Notes: generated by a model from the letters alone, not told the origin. Shown: positions 1 to 9,727, counted from the first letter of the stretch. The stretch: DNA of 64,000 nt from Streptomyces sp. NRRL WC-3742 (GCF_000720635.1 NZ_JOCF01000025.1:23824-87823), one strand, 5' to 3'. Numbers and translations are program-made.

Positions 1-236
1 TGGTCAGCCGCGCGGACGAGGACTACGCCCAGGCGTACCAGCACAGCCCGGACGGCTGGCAGGTCGAGTACCGCGAGGGCTCCGCCGACCGCCACTACCA
101 GACGCTGGAGCACCAGTCCCGCGAGCAGGCCGAACGCCTGCTCTGGGGCTGGATATCCGACACCCCGGAGTGGCAGGGCGAGGCCGACTGGCGCCGCCTC
201 ACCCCCGAGGACCTCGCCGGGTCCGACGAGGAGTAG
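1..236 (+). CDS. C-terminal end of a hypothetical protein
   Basis: An open frame enters from the left edge (first full codon at 3) and stops with TAG at 234-236, leaving about 77 residues of C-terminus. The piece is rich in Asp, Glu, Trp and Tyr, with YAQAYQHSPDGWQVEYREG and LLWGWISDTPEWQGEADW, which suggests a small soluble globular protein. It has no membrane segment or known catalytic motif, and I do not recognise the family. It converges on the next gene with only 15 bases between the stops, so the two probably share a termination zone. The start and most of the protein lie outside the window. Confidence 0.7.
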   Translation, partial: VSRADEDYAQAYQHSPDGWQVEYREGSADRHYQTLEHQSREQAERLLWGWISDTPEWQGEADWRRLTPEDLAGSDEE

Positions 237-251
237 AGGACGGGGAGCAGA

Positions 252-824
252 TCAGGGCGCACCTGTGACGGCGCGCCAGCGCGGGGCCTCGTCGTCGGGG
301 GTGTCCGGGCTGGCGAAGTGGAAGGGGACGCCGAGGTGGTCGGCGAGGGCACGGCCGGCGCGGTCGGCGGCCACCGCCGAGGGGTGGCCGCCGAGTTGGG
401 CGGCCTCCTCGCCGAGGTAGCGCTTCGCCGTCGACCAGTAGACGGTGGCCAGCGCGGTGTCCTTCTCCGGCTCGGCGAGGACGGCCAGCAGCACCACGAA
501 CCAGTCGTGGACGGTGTCGCCGTCCCAGATCGCCTCGATCGCCAGGATGCGCCCGCCGCAGCCGGCGGCCCGGAGGGCCAGGGACTCCAGGTCGAGTGGG
601 CTGTCCGGTCGACGGGCGATCCGGTCGCCGTAGTGGGCGTAGCGCTCGCCGACGATCACCTGCGCGATGCCGAGTCCGATGCCGTGGGGCACCCGGCCGA
701 CGTCCAGGACGAGCCGTACCGCCCCGAGGAGGGAGTCCTGGAGGACGTACCCGTCGATCTGCTCGCGGATTCCGGCCGGCAGGCCGTTCCACCAGGCCGT
801 CCTGGCCGCCTCGTTCATCTCCAT
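252..824 (-). CDS. Hypothetical protein, last gene of a lipid operon
   Basis: This is a 190-residue soluble protein starting MEMNEAARTAWWNGLPAGI; an alternative ATG two codons later (818) is equally possible. It holds an Ala/Leu-rich helical region (LLGAVRLVLDVGRVPHGIG) and a DWFVVLLAVLAEPEKD stretch, with no signal peptide or recognisable catalytic motif. The start lies 5 bases downstream of the stop of the lipid-kinase gene, so it is almost certainly translated from the same message as that gene and the flavoenzyme upstream. I cannot assign a function; only the operon position hints at lipid or glycerol metabolism. Confidence 0.65.
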   Translation of the reverse strand: MEMNEAARTAWWNGLPAGIREQIDGYVLQDSLLGAVRLVLDVGRVPHGIGLGIAQVIVGERYAHYGDRIARRPDSPLDLESLALRAAGCGGRILAIEAIWDGDTVHDWFVVLLAVLAEPEKDTALATVYWSTAKRYLGEEAAQLGGHPSAVAADRAGRALADHLGVPFHFASPDTPDDEAPRWRAVTGAP

Positions 825-829
825 GCGGG

Positions 830-1729
830 TCAAGGTACCAAGATCCTCAACGCCTCCCGTTCGACTTTCACCTCCACCGGCAGGGCCGCGATGAACTCCC
901 CGTCCGCGTACGCCGTGATGCCCGGAGACTCGATGCGCAGCGCCTCCGTCCGCAGGGTGGTGACCTCGGAGCGCTGTACGTGGGTGCCCTTGAAGAGGGT
1001 GGGGAAGAAGCGGGCGACGCGCAGGCGCGGCATGGCGTCGACCAGCGTCACGTCGAAGAGCCCGTCGTCCGGCAGGGCGCCGGGGCACATCAGCATGCCG
1101 CCGCCGTAGCTGCGGGTGTTGCCGATCGCGGCGAGGGTCAGGTCGCGTTCGATGACGGTGCCGTCGGCGAGGGTGAGGCGGAACGGCAGGGGGCGCAGGT
1201 TGGCGAACTCGATGAGGATCGCCAGGTTGTAGCGCATCCGGCCGCGCGGCCAGCGCAGGCGGTTGGTGCGGTCGCTGACCAGCGAGTCGAAGCCGGTGGC
1301 CAGCACCGAGCCGAAGTAGCGCACCGCGCCGTCGGGGCCGGTGATGCGGCCGAGGTCGACGGTGCGGGTGCGGCCGGCGGCGATGACCTCGGCGGAAGCC
1401 TCGGGGGAGCCGAGGGGCAGCCCGTACTCGCGGGCGTGGTCGTTGCCGGTGCCCGCCGGTATGACCCCGAGGGGGACGGCGGTGCCGGCGAGCGCCTGGA
1501 TCGCGAGGTTGATCATGCCGTCCCCGCCGACGACGGCGAGGGCGTCGACCCCGTCCGCCACCGCCTCGCGCGCCAGCCGCCCGGCGTCCTGCGCGCTGCG
1601 CCCCGCGTGGGCGTCGACGCGGACGCCGAGGGCCCGCAGCCGGGCGACGGCCCGCTCGGCGGCGGGGCCGGCGTGGCCGACCCCCGCCGCCGGGTTGGTG
1701 AGCACGGCCACTCGTCGGACGCCGCCCAC
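830..1729 (-). CDS. Diacylglycerol kinase family lipid kinase
   Basis: A 299-residue protein of the DagK/YegS lipid-kinase family, which phosphorylates diacylglycerol or related lipids with ATP at the membrane. Visible motifs are the nucleotide loop GGDG at about residues 68-71 within AVVGGDGMIN, PAGTGND at 91-97, and the C-terminal lipid-kinase half with NTRSYGGGMLMCPGALPDDGLFD. Its length is normal for the family. The GTG start shares one base with the TAG stop of the upstream flavoenzyme (TAGTG), which fixes the start and implies translational coupling. Next to glycerol-3-phosphate and alkyl-DHAP enzymes, a role in recycling diacylglycerol into phospholipid is likely. A sphingosine- or ceramide-kinase-like substrate cannot be excluded. 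Confidence 0.9.
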   Translation of the reverse strand: MGGVRRVAVLTNPAAGVGHAGPAAERAVARLRALGVRVDAHAGRSAQDAGRLAREAVADGVDALAVVGGDGMINLAIQALAGTAVPLGVIPAGTGNDHAREYGLPLGSPEASAEVIAAGRTRTVDLGRITGPDGAVRYFGSVLATGFDSLVSDRTNRLRWPRGRMRYNLAILIEFANLRPLPFRLTLADGTVIERDLTLAAIGNTRSYGGGMLMCPGALPDDGLFDVTLVDAMPRLRVARFFPTLFKGTHVQRSEVTTLRTEALRIESPGITAYADGEFIAALPVEVKVEREALRILVP

Positions 1730-3351
1730 TACGGGATCAGCTTGCCGGGGTTGAGGATGCCCGCCGGGTCGAGTTCGGCCTTGACGGCGCGCAGGATGCG
1801 CACGCCGAGGTCGCCGATCTCGTCGGTCATCCAGGGCCGGTGGTCGGCGCCGACCGCGTGGTGGTGGCTGATGGTGCCGCCCGAGCGCATGATCGCGTCG
1901 CAGGCGGTCCGCTTGGCGGCGGCCCACTGCTCCAGCGGCTCCTCGCCGAGGGCGGCGACGACGGTGAAGTAGAGGGAGGCGCCGGTCGGGTAGACGTGCG
2001 AGATGTGGCAGAGCACCAGCGCGCCGGGCAGGGCTTCGGTGAGGGCGGCGGTGACGGCGAAGCGCAGGCCCGCGAGGTTGCCCCAGCCGGTCGCGGTCTC
2101 CAGGGTCTCGCACAGGGCGCCCGCGTCGAGCAGGGAGTCGCGCAGGTAGGGGGCGTTGAAGCGGCCGTGCTCCCAGGCGCGGGCGGGGGCCTCGCCGAGG
2201 GAGGTGCCGCCGGCGGCGAGGAGGGTCTCCCGGGTGAGGCGGTGGCGGGCCGCGACCTGCTCGGCGGTGCCCTCGAAGACGGTGACGGCCAGGCAGCCGG
2301 TGACGGCCGGGGTGTCGCCGATCTTCTCGGTCATGGCGAGGTTGACCATGGTCTCGGCCTCGTCGGAGAGCCGGATGACGGTCGGCCCGGTGCCCTGCTG
2401 CTCGACGGCGCGCAGCGCGTCCGTCCCGGTGGTGAAGTCGGGGAAGCTCCACGCCTCGTACGCCTTGACGGCGGGCAGGCGGTGCACGCGCAGGCGCACG
2501 GCGGTGATGACGCCGAGGGTGCCCTCGGAGCCGAGGAAGAGCTGGCGCAGGTCGGGGCCGGCGGCGGAGGCGGGGGCGCGGCCGAGGTCGAGGACGCCGG
2601 CGGGGGTGACGACGCGCAGGCCGCGCACCATCTCGTCGAAGCGCCCGTACCCGGCGGAGTCCTGGCCGGAGGAGCGGGTGGCGGCGAACCCGCCGATGGT
2701 GGCGTAGCGGAAGCTCTGCGGGTAGTGGCCGAGCTCCCAGCCGCGTTCGGCGAGCAGCGCTTCGGCCGCCGGGCCGGTGAGGCCCGCGCCGAGGACGGCC
2801 TCGCCGGAGGTCTCGTCGAGGGCGAGGAGCTGGTCGAGGCGGCGCAGGTCGAGGGAGACGACGGCCCGCAGGCCCCCGCGCTCGGGGTCGAGGCCCCCGA
2901 CCACGCTGGTGCCGCCGCCGAAGGGGACGACGGCGAGGCGGAGTTCGGCGCAGAGGGCGAGGACGGCGGCGATCTCGTTCTCGTCGCCGGGCAGGACGAC
3001 GGCGTCGGGCGCGTCCTGGGCGGCGCGGCTGCGGCGGCGCAGCAGGTCGGGGGTGGACTTGCCGCCGGCGCGGGGCAGCCGGTCGGCGTCGGCGGCGCTG
3101 ACGTGCGCCTCGCCGACGGTCGCGGCGAGCGCCTTCAGGTCCTCGGGCCCGATCCGGGAGGGGGCGAGGAGGACCTCGTCCGCGCCGGGGCCGGGCGCGG
3201 CGTCGCCGGTGACCCCGAGGGCGGCCGCGAGCAGGCCCTTGACCTCGGCGGGCAGCTCCTTCGCGAGGGCCGGGTCGCCCCAGGCGTTCCACTTCATGGG
3301 GGGGAGCGGCAGCGCGGCGCCGTCCGGTCCTGCTTGCGTCTCTGGTGCCAT
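1729..3351 (-). CDS. FAD-linked oxidase resembling alkylglycerone-phosphate synthase
   Basis: A 540-residue flavoenzyme of the vanillyl-alcohol-oxidase fold. Alkylglycerone-phosphate synthase (AGPS) exchanges the acyl chain of acyl-DHAP for a fatty alcohol to make ether lipids. Family features visible here are KWNAWGD near residue 20, the FAD loop PFGGGTSVVGG at about 143-153, GHYPQSFRYATIGGF near 208-222, the tyrosine-bearing SHVYPTGASLYF, and the triple-histidine SHHHAVG near 496, all placed as in AGPS. The C-terminus ends AGILNPGKLIP, also typical. ATG at 3351 is the natural start and faces the TetR gene across 20 bases. The family also contains D-lactate and glycolate oxidases, but WNAWG plus HHH favour the AGPS branch. 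A true ether-lipid role is an inference. Confidence 0.85.
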   Translation of the reverse strand: MAPETQAGPDGAALPLPPMKWNAWGDPALAKELPAEVKGLLAAALGVTGDAAPGPGADEVLLAPSRIGPEDLKALAATVGEAHVSAADADRLPRAGGKSTPDLLRRRSRAAQDAPDAVVLPGDENEIAAVLALCAELRLAVVPFGGGTSVVGGLDPERGGLRAVVSLDLRRLDQLLALDETSGEAVLGAGLTGPAAEALLAERGWELGHYPQSFRYATIGGFAATRSSGQDSAGYGRFDEMVRGLRVVTPAGVLDLGRAPASAAGPDLRQLFLGSEGTLGVITAVRLRVHRLPAVKAYEAWSFPDFTTGTDALRAVEQQGTGPTVIRLSDEAETMVNLAMTEKIGDTPAVTGCLAVTVFEGTAEQVAARHRLTRETLLAAGGTSLGEAPARAWEHGRFNAPYLRDSLLDAGALCETLETATGWGNLAGLRFAVTAALTEALPGALVLCHISHVYPTGASLYFTVVAALGEEPLEQWAAAKRTACDAIMRSGGTISHHHAVGADHRPWMTDEIGDLGVRILRAVKAELDPAGILNPGKLIP

Positions 3352-3361
3352 GCGTTACAGT

Positions 3362-3378
3362 TTCACACATCATGTCAA
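3362..3378. promoter_or_regulatory. Palindrome in the divergent flavoenzyme/TetR start region
   Basis: TTCACA-N5-TGTCAA is an inverted repeat with one mismatch, covering the 20-bp gap between the two divergent ATGs and overlapping the tetR start codon. On the minus strand it includes TTGACA, a good -35 for the flavoenzyme; TACAGT at 3356-3361 can serve as -10 for tetR, giving a leaderless message. It is the obvious candidate operator for the adjacent TetR protein. Confidence 0.5.
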
Positions 3379-3974
3379 GTAGTAACGACGATTTCGCGCC
3401 CGCTGCCGACTCCCGCAGCACCGACGACGCCATCCTGGACGCCGCCGCCGACCTGATCGTCCACCTCGGCGTGCGCCGCACCCAGCTGGCCGAGATCGCC
3501 CGCCGCGCCGGGGTCAGCCGCCCCACCGTCTACCGGCGCTGGCCGGACGTGCGGGCGGTCATCGGCGCCCTCCTCACCCGGGAGATCCTCGCCACCATCC
3601 AGGGCGGCGCCGCCCTCGCCTTCGCCGACCTCGACTCCTTCGTCGAGCGCATCGTCGACGTGGCCGTGCGCCTGCGCGACCACCCGGTGCTCGGCGCGCT
3701 GCTCCACTCCGAAGACTCCGACCTGCTGCTCGAGTACGTCGTCGAGCGGCTCGGCACCAGCCAGCGCGGCCTGCTCGAGGCCCTGCGCGCCGGCATCGAG
3801 CAGGGCCAGGCCCACGGCTCGGTCCGGCCCGGCGAGCCCGTCGAACTCGCCGCCATGGTGCTGCTGATAGCCCAGTCCACCGTCCAGTCCCACCGCATGG
3901 TCGCCTCCCTGCTCCCCGAGGCCGCCTGGCGCCGCGAACTGGCCAGAGCACTGAACGGATACCTCGCGCCGTGA
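3372..3974 (+). CDS. TetR family transcriptional regulator
   Basis: A 200-residue repressor-type regulator starting MSSSNDDF. The N-terminal TetR DNA-binding domain runs from about residue 17 to 65: DAILDAAADLIVHLG, then the helix-turn-helix LAEIARRAGVSRPTVYRRWPD. The C-terminal ligand domain has no recognisable ligand signature. ATG at 3372 is preferred over an upstream GTG at 3345, because that longer form would overlap the divergent flavoenzyme start. The stop overlaps glpD as GTGA, so regulator and enzyme are translated together. It probably controls both arms of this locus through the palindrome at its own start. The ligand may be a lipid-derived acyl or glycerol compound, by context only. 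Confidence 0.9.
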   Translation: MSSSNDDFAPAADSRSTDDAILDAAADLIVHLGVRRTQLAEIARRAGVSRPTVYRRWPDVRAVIGALLTREILATIQGGAALAFADLDSFVERIVDVAVRLRDHPVLGALLHSEDSDLLLEYVVERLGTSQRGLLEALRAGIEQGQAHGSVRPGEPVELAAMVLLIAQSTVQSHRMVASLLPEAAWRRELARALNGYLAP

Positions 3975-5539
3975 CCCCCAAGGGCAACCCCCACGCCGGA
4001 ACCAGCCGACTCGACGCCCAGCGCCGCAGGACGGACCTCGACGACCTCGCCGCAGCGCCCCGCATCGACCTGCTGGTGATCGGCGGCGGCGTCACCGGCG
4101 CCGGGGTCGCCCTGGACGCCGCCTCACGCGGGCTGCGCACCGTCCTCGTCGAATCCCGCGACCTCGCCTTCGGGACGAGCCGCTGGAGCTCCAAGCTCGT
4201 CCACGGCGGACTGCGCTACCTCGCCACCGGACGGATCGGCGTGGCCCGCGAGAGCGCGATCGAACGCGGCGTGCTGATGACCCGCACCGCCCCGCACCTC
4301 ACCCGCGCCATGCCCCAACTCGTGCCGCTGCTCCCGGACCTGCTGAACGCCGGACAGGTGGCCCTGATCCGCGCCGGCTTCCACGCCGGGGACGTGCTGC
4401 GCCGCAGCGCCGGCACCCCGGGCAGCCTCCTGCCGCGCGTGCGCCGCATCGACGCCGCCCGCACCCGCCGGCTCGTGCCCGGGGTGCGGACGGACGGGCT
4501 GCGCGGGGCGCTGGTCGCCCACGACGGCCAACTCGTCGACGACGTACGGCTGGTGGTCGCCCTCGCCCGTACCGCCGCGCAGTACGGGGCGACGGTGCTG
4601 ACCAGGGTGCGGGCCGAGGAGGTCACCGGCACCTCGGCGCGACTGGTGGACACCCTCACCGGGGAGCGCCTGGACCTCCGGGCGAGCGCGGTGATCAACG
4701 CCACCGGCGTGTGGGCCGACCAGGTCGACGCCTCCATCAAGCTGCGCCCCAGCCGGGGCACCCACCTGCTGGTCGACGCCGCCGCCCTCGGCCACCCGAC
4801 CGCCGCGCTCACCGTCCCGGTGCCCGGCTCCGTCAGCCGCTTCGTCTTCGCGCTGCCGCAGCAGCTCGGCCGCGTCGCCATCGGGCTCACCGACGAGGAC
4901 GCGCCCGGCCCGGTCCCGGACGAGCCGCAGCCCAGCGACGACGAGGTGACCTTCCTCCTCGACACCGTCAACGCCGCCCTCGCCACCACCCTCACCCGCG
5001 CGGACCTGCGCGGCGCGTACGCGGGGCTGCGCCCGCTGATCGACACCGGCGGCGGCAGCACCGCCGACATCTCGCGCGAGCACGCGGTGCTGGAGTCCCC
5101 GAACGGCGTGATCACCGTCGTCGGCGGCAAGCTCACCACCTACCGGCGGATGGCCCAGGACGCCGTCGACACCGCCGTCCGCCTGCGGGGCCTGCCCGGG
5201 CGCGCCTGCTGGACGGCCCGCCTGCCGCTGATCGGCGCCCCGGGCCACCGGGACAGCCGCCCGGTGGAGGCTTCCGCCCTGCCCGCCTCGCTGCTCGCCC
5301 GGCACGGGGGGCTGGCCCACGAGGTGCTGGGCGCGGGGGAGTTGGAGTCGATCGCGGAGGGCCTGGACGTGACCCGCGCCGAGATCGTCTACGCCGTCAC
5401 CCACGAGGGCGCCCTGGACGCCTCCGACGTCCTGGACCGTCGCACGCGCCTGGGCCTCGTCCGCGAGGACGCCGACCGGGCCCGCGCGGCCGTCGAGGAG
5501 ATCGTCGGCGAGCTGGTGGAGGAGATCCGCCCGGCCTGA
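3971..5539 (+). CDS. glpD: Glycerol-3-phosphate dehydrogenase (FAD, GlpD type)
   Basis: A 522-residue FAD enzyme that oxidises sn-glycerol-3-phosphate to DHAP, passing electrons to the quinone pool at the membrane. The Rossmann FAD loop is LLVIGGGVTGAGVALDAASRG at about residues 35-54, followed by the family hallmark GTSRWSSKLVHGGLRYL near 70-85. Further motifs are VINATGVWADQV and the late VVGGKLTTYRRMA, and the C-terminal cap has normal length. The GTG start overlaps the tetR stop by four bases. Paired with the AGPS-like enzyme across the promoter, it could set the DHAP/glycerol-3-phosphate balance for lipid assembly. Confidence 0.93.
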   Translation: MTPKGNPHAGTSRLDAQRRRTDLDDLAAAPRIDLLVIGGGVTGAGVALDAASRGLRTVLVESRDLAFGTSRWSSKLVHGGLRYLATGRIGVARESAIERGVLMTRTAPHLTRAMPQLVPLLPDLLNAGQVALIRAGFHAGDVLRRSAGTPGSLLPRVRRIDAARTRRLVPGVRTDGLRGALVAHDGQLVDDVRLVVALARTAAQYGATVLTRVRAEEVTGTSARLVDTLTGERLDLRASAVINATGVWADQVDASIKLRPSRGTHLLVDAAALGHPTAALTVPVPGSVSRFVFALPQQLGRVAIGLTDEDAPGPVPDEPQPSDDEVTFLLDTVNAALATTLTRADLRGAYAGLRPLIDTGGGSTADISREHAVLESPNGVITVVGGKLTTYRRMAQDAVDTAVRLRGLPGRACWTARLPLIGAPGHRDSRPVEASALPASLLARHGGLAHEVLGAGELESIAEGLDVTRAEIVYAVTHEGALDASDVLDRRTRLGLVREDADRARAAVEEIVGELVEEIRPA

Positions 5540-5601
5540 GGCGTGGCCCGATGTACGGCCTGAGACGCGGTTTGAGGCGTGGCCCGATGTACGGGCTGAG
5601 A
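5537..5601 (+). repeat. Two-copy direct repeat at the glpD stop
   Basis: A 29-base unit starting TGAGGCGTGGCCCGATGTAC occurs at 5537-5565 and again at 5573-5601 with one mismatch, period 36. The first copy begins with the glpD stop codon itself. It looks like a local duplication of the 3' end of the transcript, just before the terminator. Confidence 0.75.
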
Positions 5602-5606
5602 GCAAA

Positions 5607-5644
5607 GGGGCCCGCCACCACGCGCGTGCGTGGTGCCGGGCCCC
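5607..5644. terminator. Bidirectional terminator between glpD and the VOC gene
   Basis: A strong hairpin: GGGGCCCG and CCACCAC on the left arm pair with GTGGTG and CGGGCCCC on the right, with a short GC loop. It sits between two converging genes and has no T-tract, as is common in this group. Confidence 0.75.
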
Positions 5645-5651
5645 TGCGTCG

Positions 5652-5996
5652 TTACGGCTTGACGGGAGCCTGGAGGGCCCAGAGCCGCCCGTCGGGGTCG
5701 CGGACGGTCATCAGCCGGGTGCCGAAGTGGGTGTCCTCGAAGGGGGTCACCACCTCGAGGCCCTCGGCGGCCACGAACGCGTCGGCGTCCTCGACCGCGA
5801 GGACCAGCTGGACGGAGGTCTCGCGGTCGGCCGGGACCTCGGCGATGAAGACGCTCGGGCTGCCGCCGTTGCGCAGTTGGCCGGAGTTGTGGTCGGTCTC
5901 GAACTCCAGCTCGTAGCCCAGGCCCTGGAAGAACTTCGCGGCCTTGCCCCAGTTGTGGGTCTCCATGAACACGGCTTCGATGCCTCGGGTCGTCAT
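5652..5996 (-). CDS. VOC (glyoxalase/bleomycin-resistance fold) family protein
   Basis: A 114-residue single-unit vicinal-oxygen-chelate protein starting MTTRGIEAVFMETHNWGKAAKF. It has the typical beta-alpha-beta-beta-beta pattern: FFQGLGYELEF, a central FIAEVP strand, and the C-terminal FGTRLMTVRDPDGRLWALQ, where DPDG is a family hallmark. The start is set by a GAGGAGG site 6 bases upstream. It is the second gene of a pair: the RHH regulator stops one base before this ATG. Substrate is unknown; such proteins may bind metals and detoxify or carry small hydrophobic molecules. It converges on glpD over a shared terminator. Confidence 0.88.
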   Translation of the reverse strand: MTTRGIEAVFMETHNWGKAAKFFQGLGYELEFETDHNSGQLRNGGSPSVFIAEVPADRETSVQLVLAVEDADAFVAAEGLEVVTPFEDTHFGTRLMTVRDPDGRLWALQAPVKP

Positions 5997-5997
5997 G

Positions 5998-6177
5998 TCA
6001 GTCCTCCTCGATGGACGGGTGCTCGTTCTCCGGGCGCGGGTCATCGAGGTAGGCGCGCAGGGCCTCGGCGACGAGCGCCGACAGCGACAGCTCCGACTCG
6101 ATGGCGCGGTACTTGACCTGCTTGATCAGCTCGATCGGCAGGTAGACGTTGAACTGCTTCACTTCCTCGTTTCCCAC
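5998..6177 (-). CDS. Ribbon-helix-helix (CopG-like) small DNA-binding protein
   Basis: A 59-residue protein from GTG at 6177 ([19 protein letters not shown]), or 54 residues from GTG at 6160-6162. The body, [20 protein letters not shown] then [15 protein letters not shown], fits the ribbon-helix-helix fold: a short beta strand that enters the DNA major groove, then two helices. The acidic tail [12 protein letters not shown] follows. The stop is one base from the VOC ATG, so the two form an operon. Immediately upstream is a four-fold CTAG array with 8-bp spacing, the geometry expected for tandem RHH dimers, so autoregulation is likely. It could also be an antitoxin-like protein, but no toxin is adjacent. 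Confidence 0.82.
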   Translation of the reverse strand: MGNEEVKQFNVYLPIELIKQVKYRAIESELSLSALVAEALRAYLDDPRPENEHPSIEED

Positions 6178-6186
6178 ACCATGGAT

Positions 6187-6216
6187 GCTAGCACGCTAGA
6201 TTGCTAGCAACCTAGC
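6187..6216. promoter_or_regulatory. Four-fold CTAG operator array with 8-bp period
   Basis: CTAG occurs at 6188, 6196, 6204 and 6212, exactly 8 bp apart, mostly as GCTAG or TTGCTAGCAA. CTAG is rare in such GC-rich DNA. It lies 10-40 bp upstream of the RHH gene start. MetJ-type RHH repressors bind tandem 8-bp boxes, so this is a strong operator candidate. Confidence 0.75.
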
Positions 6217-6251
6217 GATGAGGTGCCACGGGGGGATGAGAGGAGTGGCGA

Positions 6252-6548
6252 TCAGCGCGCGGTGCGCTCGGGCATCGGGTGGTGGGCGCCGGCGAGTTCG
6301 AGGGTGCAGGCGAGCGGGTGCTCGGACGCGCCGGTGCGCTCCAGGCGGATGGCGAGCGGGGTGGGCGGCTCCTCGGCGAGCTGGCCGGACAGGAGGAGCG
6401 GGTAGACGCCGTGGCCGTGTACGCGGTGGAAGGCGCACTCCTTGCCGTCCACCAGCAGCTCGGTCTCCGTGATCACGGTGCCGGAGCGGACGTTGACGGT
6501 GACGGAGTGCCCGTTCTCGTCGAGGTGGAAGCTGTACCGCCTGCGCAT
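6252..6548 (-). CDS. Hypothetical protein, 98 residues
   Basis: A small soluble protein starting MRRRYSFHLDENGHSVTVNV, with strands alternating in a beta-rich pattern (VRSGTVITETELLVDGKE, PLAIRLERTGASEHPLACTLEL). This suggests a compact beta-sandwich or barrel. The ATG at 6548 has a GGGAGG site 6 bases upstream, which supports the start. It lies upstream of the RHH/VOC pair on the same strand, but the CTAG array separates them, so it is probably its own transcript. I do not recognise the family. No catalytic motif, signal peptide or membrane segment is visible. Confidence 0.65.
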   Translation of the reverse strand: MRRRYSFHLDENGHSVTVNVRSGTVITETELLVDGKECAFHRVHGHGVYPLLLSGQLAEEPPTPLAIRLERTGASEHPLACTLELAGAHHPMPERTAR

Positions 6549-6719
6549 GGGGGCCTCCCGCCGGGCGCCGTGGGATTCACCGCCAGTCTAGGTCGGCCGC
6601 CCGGACCCGGCGCTCCGGAGGTGCGCTCCGGCCGACGCCGTCCGGGGGGTGGCGGTTCCCGGGGGTAGCCCGGAAAAATACCAGGGGGGAGCCCGCCCGC
6701 AGGCGGATTCTCGCGATCT

Positions 6720-6733
6720 CTACAGTGTTGTAG
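6720..6733 (+). promoter_or_regulatory. terD promoter with inverted repeat CTACA-N4-TGTAG
   Basis: CTACA-GTGT-TGTAG is a perfect 5-bp-arm inverted repeat that contains a plausible -10 (TACAGT, 6721-6726), 35 bases before the terD GTG. A repressor or stress-regulator site overlapping the -10 is likely; no matching regulator gene lies next to it. Confidence 0.45.
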
Positions 6734-6767
6734 ATTCGTCCGCAGGGAGAGATCCGAGGAGGGCATT

Positions 6768-7343
6768 GTGGGAGTTTCGCTGGCCAAGGGCGGCAACGTC
6801 TCGCTGAGCAAGGAGGCGCCGGGTCTGAGCGCCGTGATCGTGGGGCTCGGCTGGGACGTTCGCACCACCACCGGGGCCGACTACGACCTGGACGCCAGTG
6901 CGCTGCTGTGCAACGCGCTCGGCAAGGTGGTCTCGGACCAGCACTTCGTCTTCTTCAACAACCTGCGCAGCCCCGAGGGTTCGGTCGAGCACAGCGGCGA
7001 CAACCTGACCGGTGGCGGCGACGGCGACGACGAGCAGATCAAGGTGGACCTCGCCCGGGTGCCGTCCGACGTGGCCAAGGTGGTGTTCCCGGTGTCGATC
7101 TACGACGCCGACGCGCGCCTGCAGAACTTCGGCCAGGTCCGCAACGCGTTCATCCGCATCGTGAACCAGGCCAACGGCCAGGAGCTCGCCCGCTACGACC
7201 TCACCGAGGACGCCTCCACCGAGACCGCGATGGTCTTCGGCGAGCTGTACCGCAACGGCGTCGAGTGGAAGTTCCGCGCCATTGGGCAGGGCTACGCCTC
7301 CGGTCTGCGCGGCATCGCGACGGACTACGGCGTGAACGTCTGA
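6768..7343 (+). CDS. terD: TerD family protein
   Basis: A 191-residue cytoplasmic TerD-fold protein, a calcium-binding beta-sandwich linked to tellurite and general stress responses. It matches the family throughout: [20 protein letters not shown] at the N-terminus, the Ca-binding stretch [37 protein letters not shown], then [21 protein letters not shown] and the C-terminal [17 protein letters not shown]. Length is standard. The GTG start has GAGGAGGG 5 bases upstream. It stands alone without other ter genes, as is common for streptomycete TerD paralogues, and has its own promoter repeat and terminator. Confidence 0.95.
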   Translation: MGVSLAKGGNVSLSKEAPGLSAVIVGLGWDVRTTTGADYDLDASALLCNALGKVVSDQHFVFFNNLRSPEGSVEHSGDNLTGGGDGDDEQIKVDLARVPSDVAKVVFPVSIYDADARLQNFGQVRNAFIRIVNQANGQELARYDLTEDASTETAMVFGELYRNGVEWKFRAIGQGYASGLRGIATDYGVNV

Positions 7344-7374
7344 GACGAGTGACCGGGTTCCGACCCCGGTCCCC

Positions 7375-7409
7375 GCCCCGGCCCCGCAGCGAGTGCGGGC
7401 CGGGGCTTT
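7375..7409 (+). terminator. terD terminator
   Basis: The left arm GCCCCGGCCCCGCA (7375-7388) pairs with TGCGGGCCGGGGC (7394-7406) and is followed by TTT: a strong intrinsic terminator 30 bases after the terD stop. A second small hairpin (AAGCC-TTTC-GGGCTT) lies near 7447-7461. Confidence 0.8.
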
Positions 7410-7463
7410 GTCGTGCCTGCCGAGTTCGCGCCTCTCCGGCCTTTCAAGCCTTTCGGGCTTTTG

Positions 7464-7489
7464 GGCCTATGCAACTAGTTGCATAGGCC
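7464..7489. promoter_or_regulatory. 26-bp perfect palindrome upstream of the FadH-like gene
   Basis: GGCCTATGCAACT and its exact reverse complement are joined without a spacer, making a 26-bp perfect palindrome 66 bp upstream of the reductase ATG. The core ATGCAACTAGTTGCAT resembles MarR-family operators (TTGC...GCAA type). No MarR gene is adjacent, so the regulator would act in trans. Confidence 0.65.
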
Positions 7490-7515
7490 GGACGCCGTCC
7501 CCTACTCTTCGGTAA

Positions 7516-9591
<2,076 letters not shown>

Positions 9592-9610
9592 GGCCCGGCG
9601 GTCGGCCGGT

Positions 9611-9643
9611 GCGGGGATCGCTCTGACCTGGGGCGATCCCCGC
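9611..9643 (+). terminator. Terminator after the FadH-like gene
   Basis: Perfect 11-bp arms GCGGGGATCGC (9611-9621) and GCGATCCCCGC (9633-9643) with an 11-base loop, 20 bases after the stop. Confidence 0.8.
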
Positions 9644-9727
9644 CCGGCGCGCCCGGCGCGGGCCCCGGTGGGACACTGGTGCTTCCGTCCCTGCCCGAAT
9701 TCTCGACTCTCTCGACCGGGGGCCCCA

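Noticed and set aside
1840..3456. Long plus-strand frame opposite the AGPS-like gene, reading into the TetR region
   Set aside because: It is Gly/Ala/Glu/Val-rich low-complexity sequence, the usual antisense image of a GC-rich gene, and lacks motifs or a ribosome site. The minus strand holds a complete enzyme.
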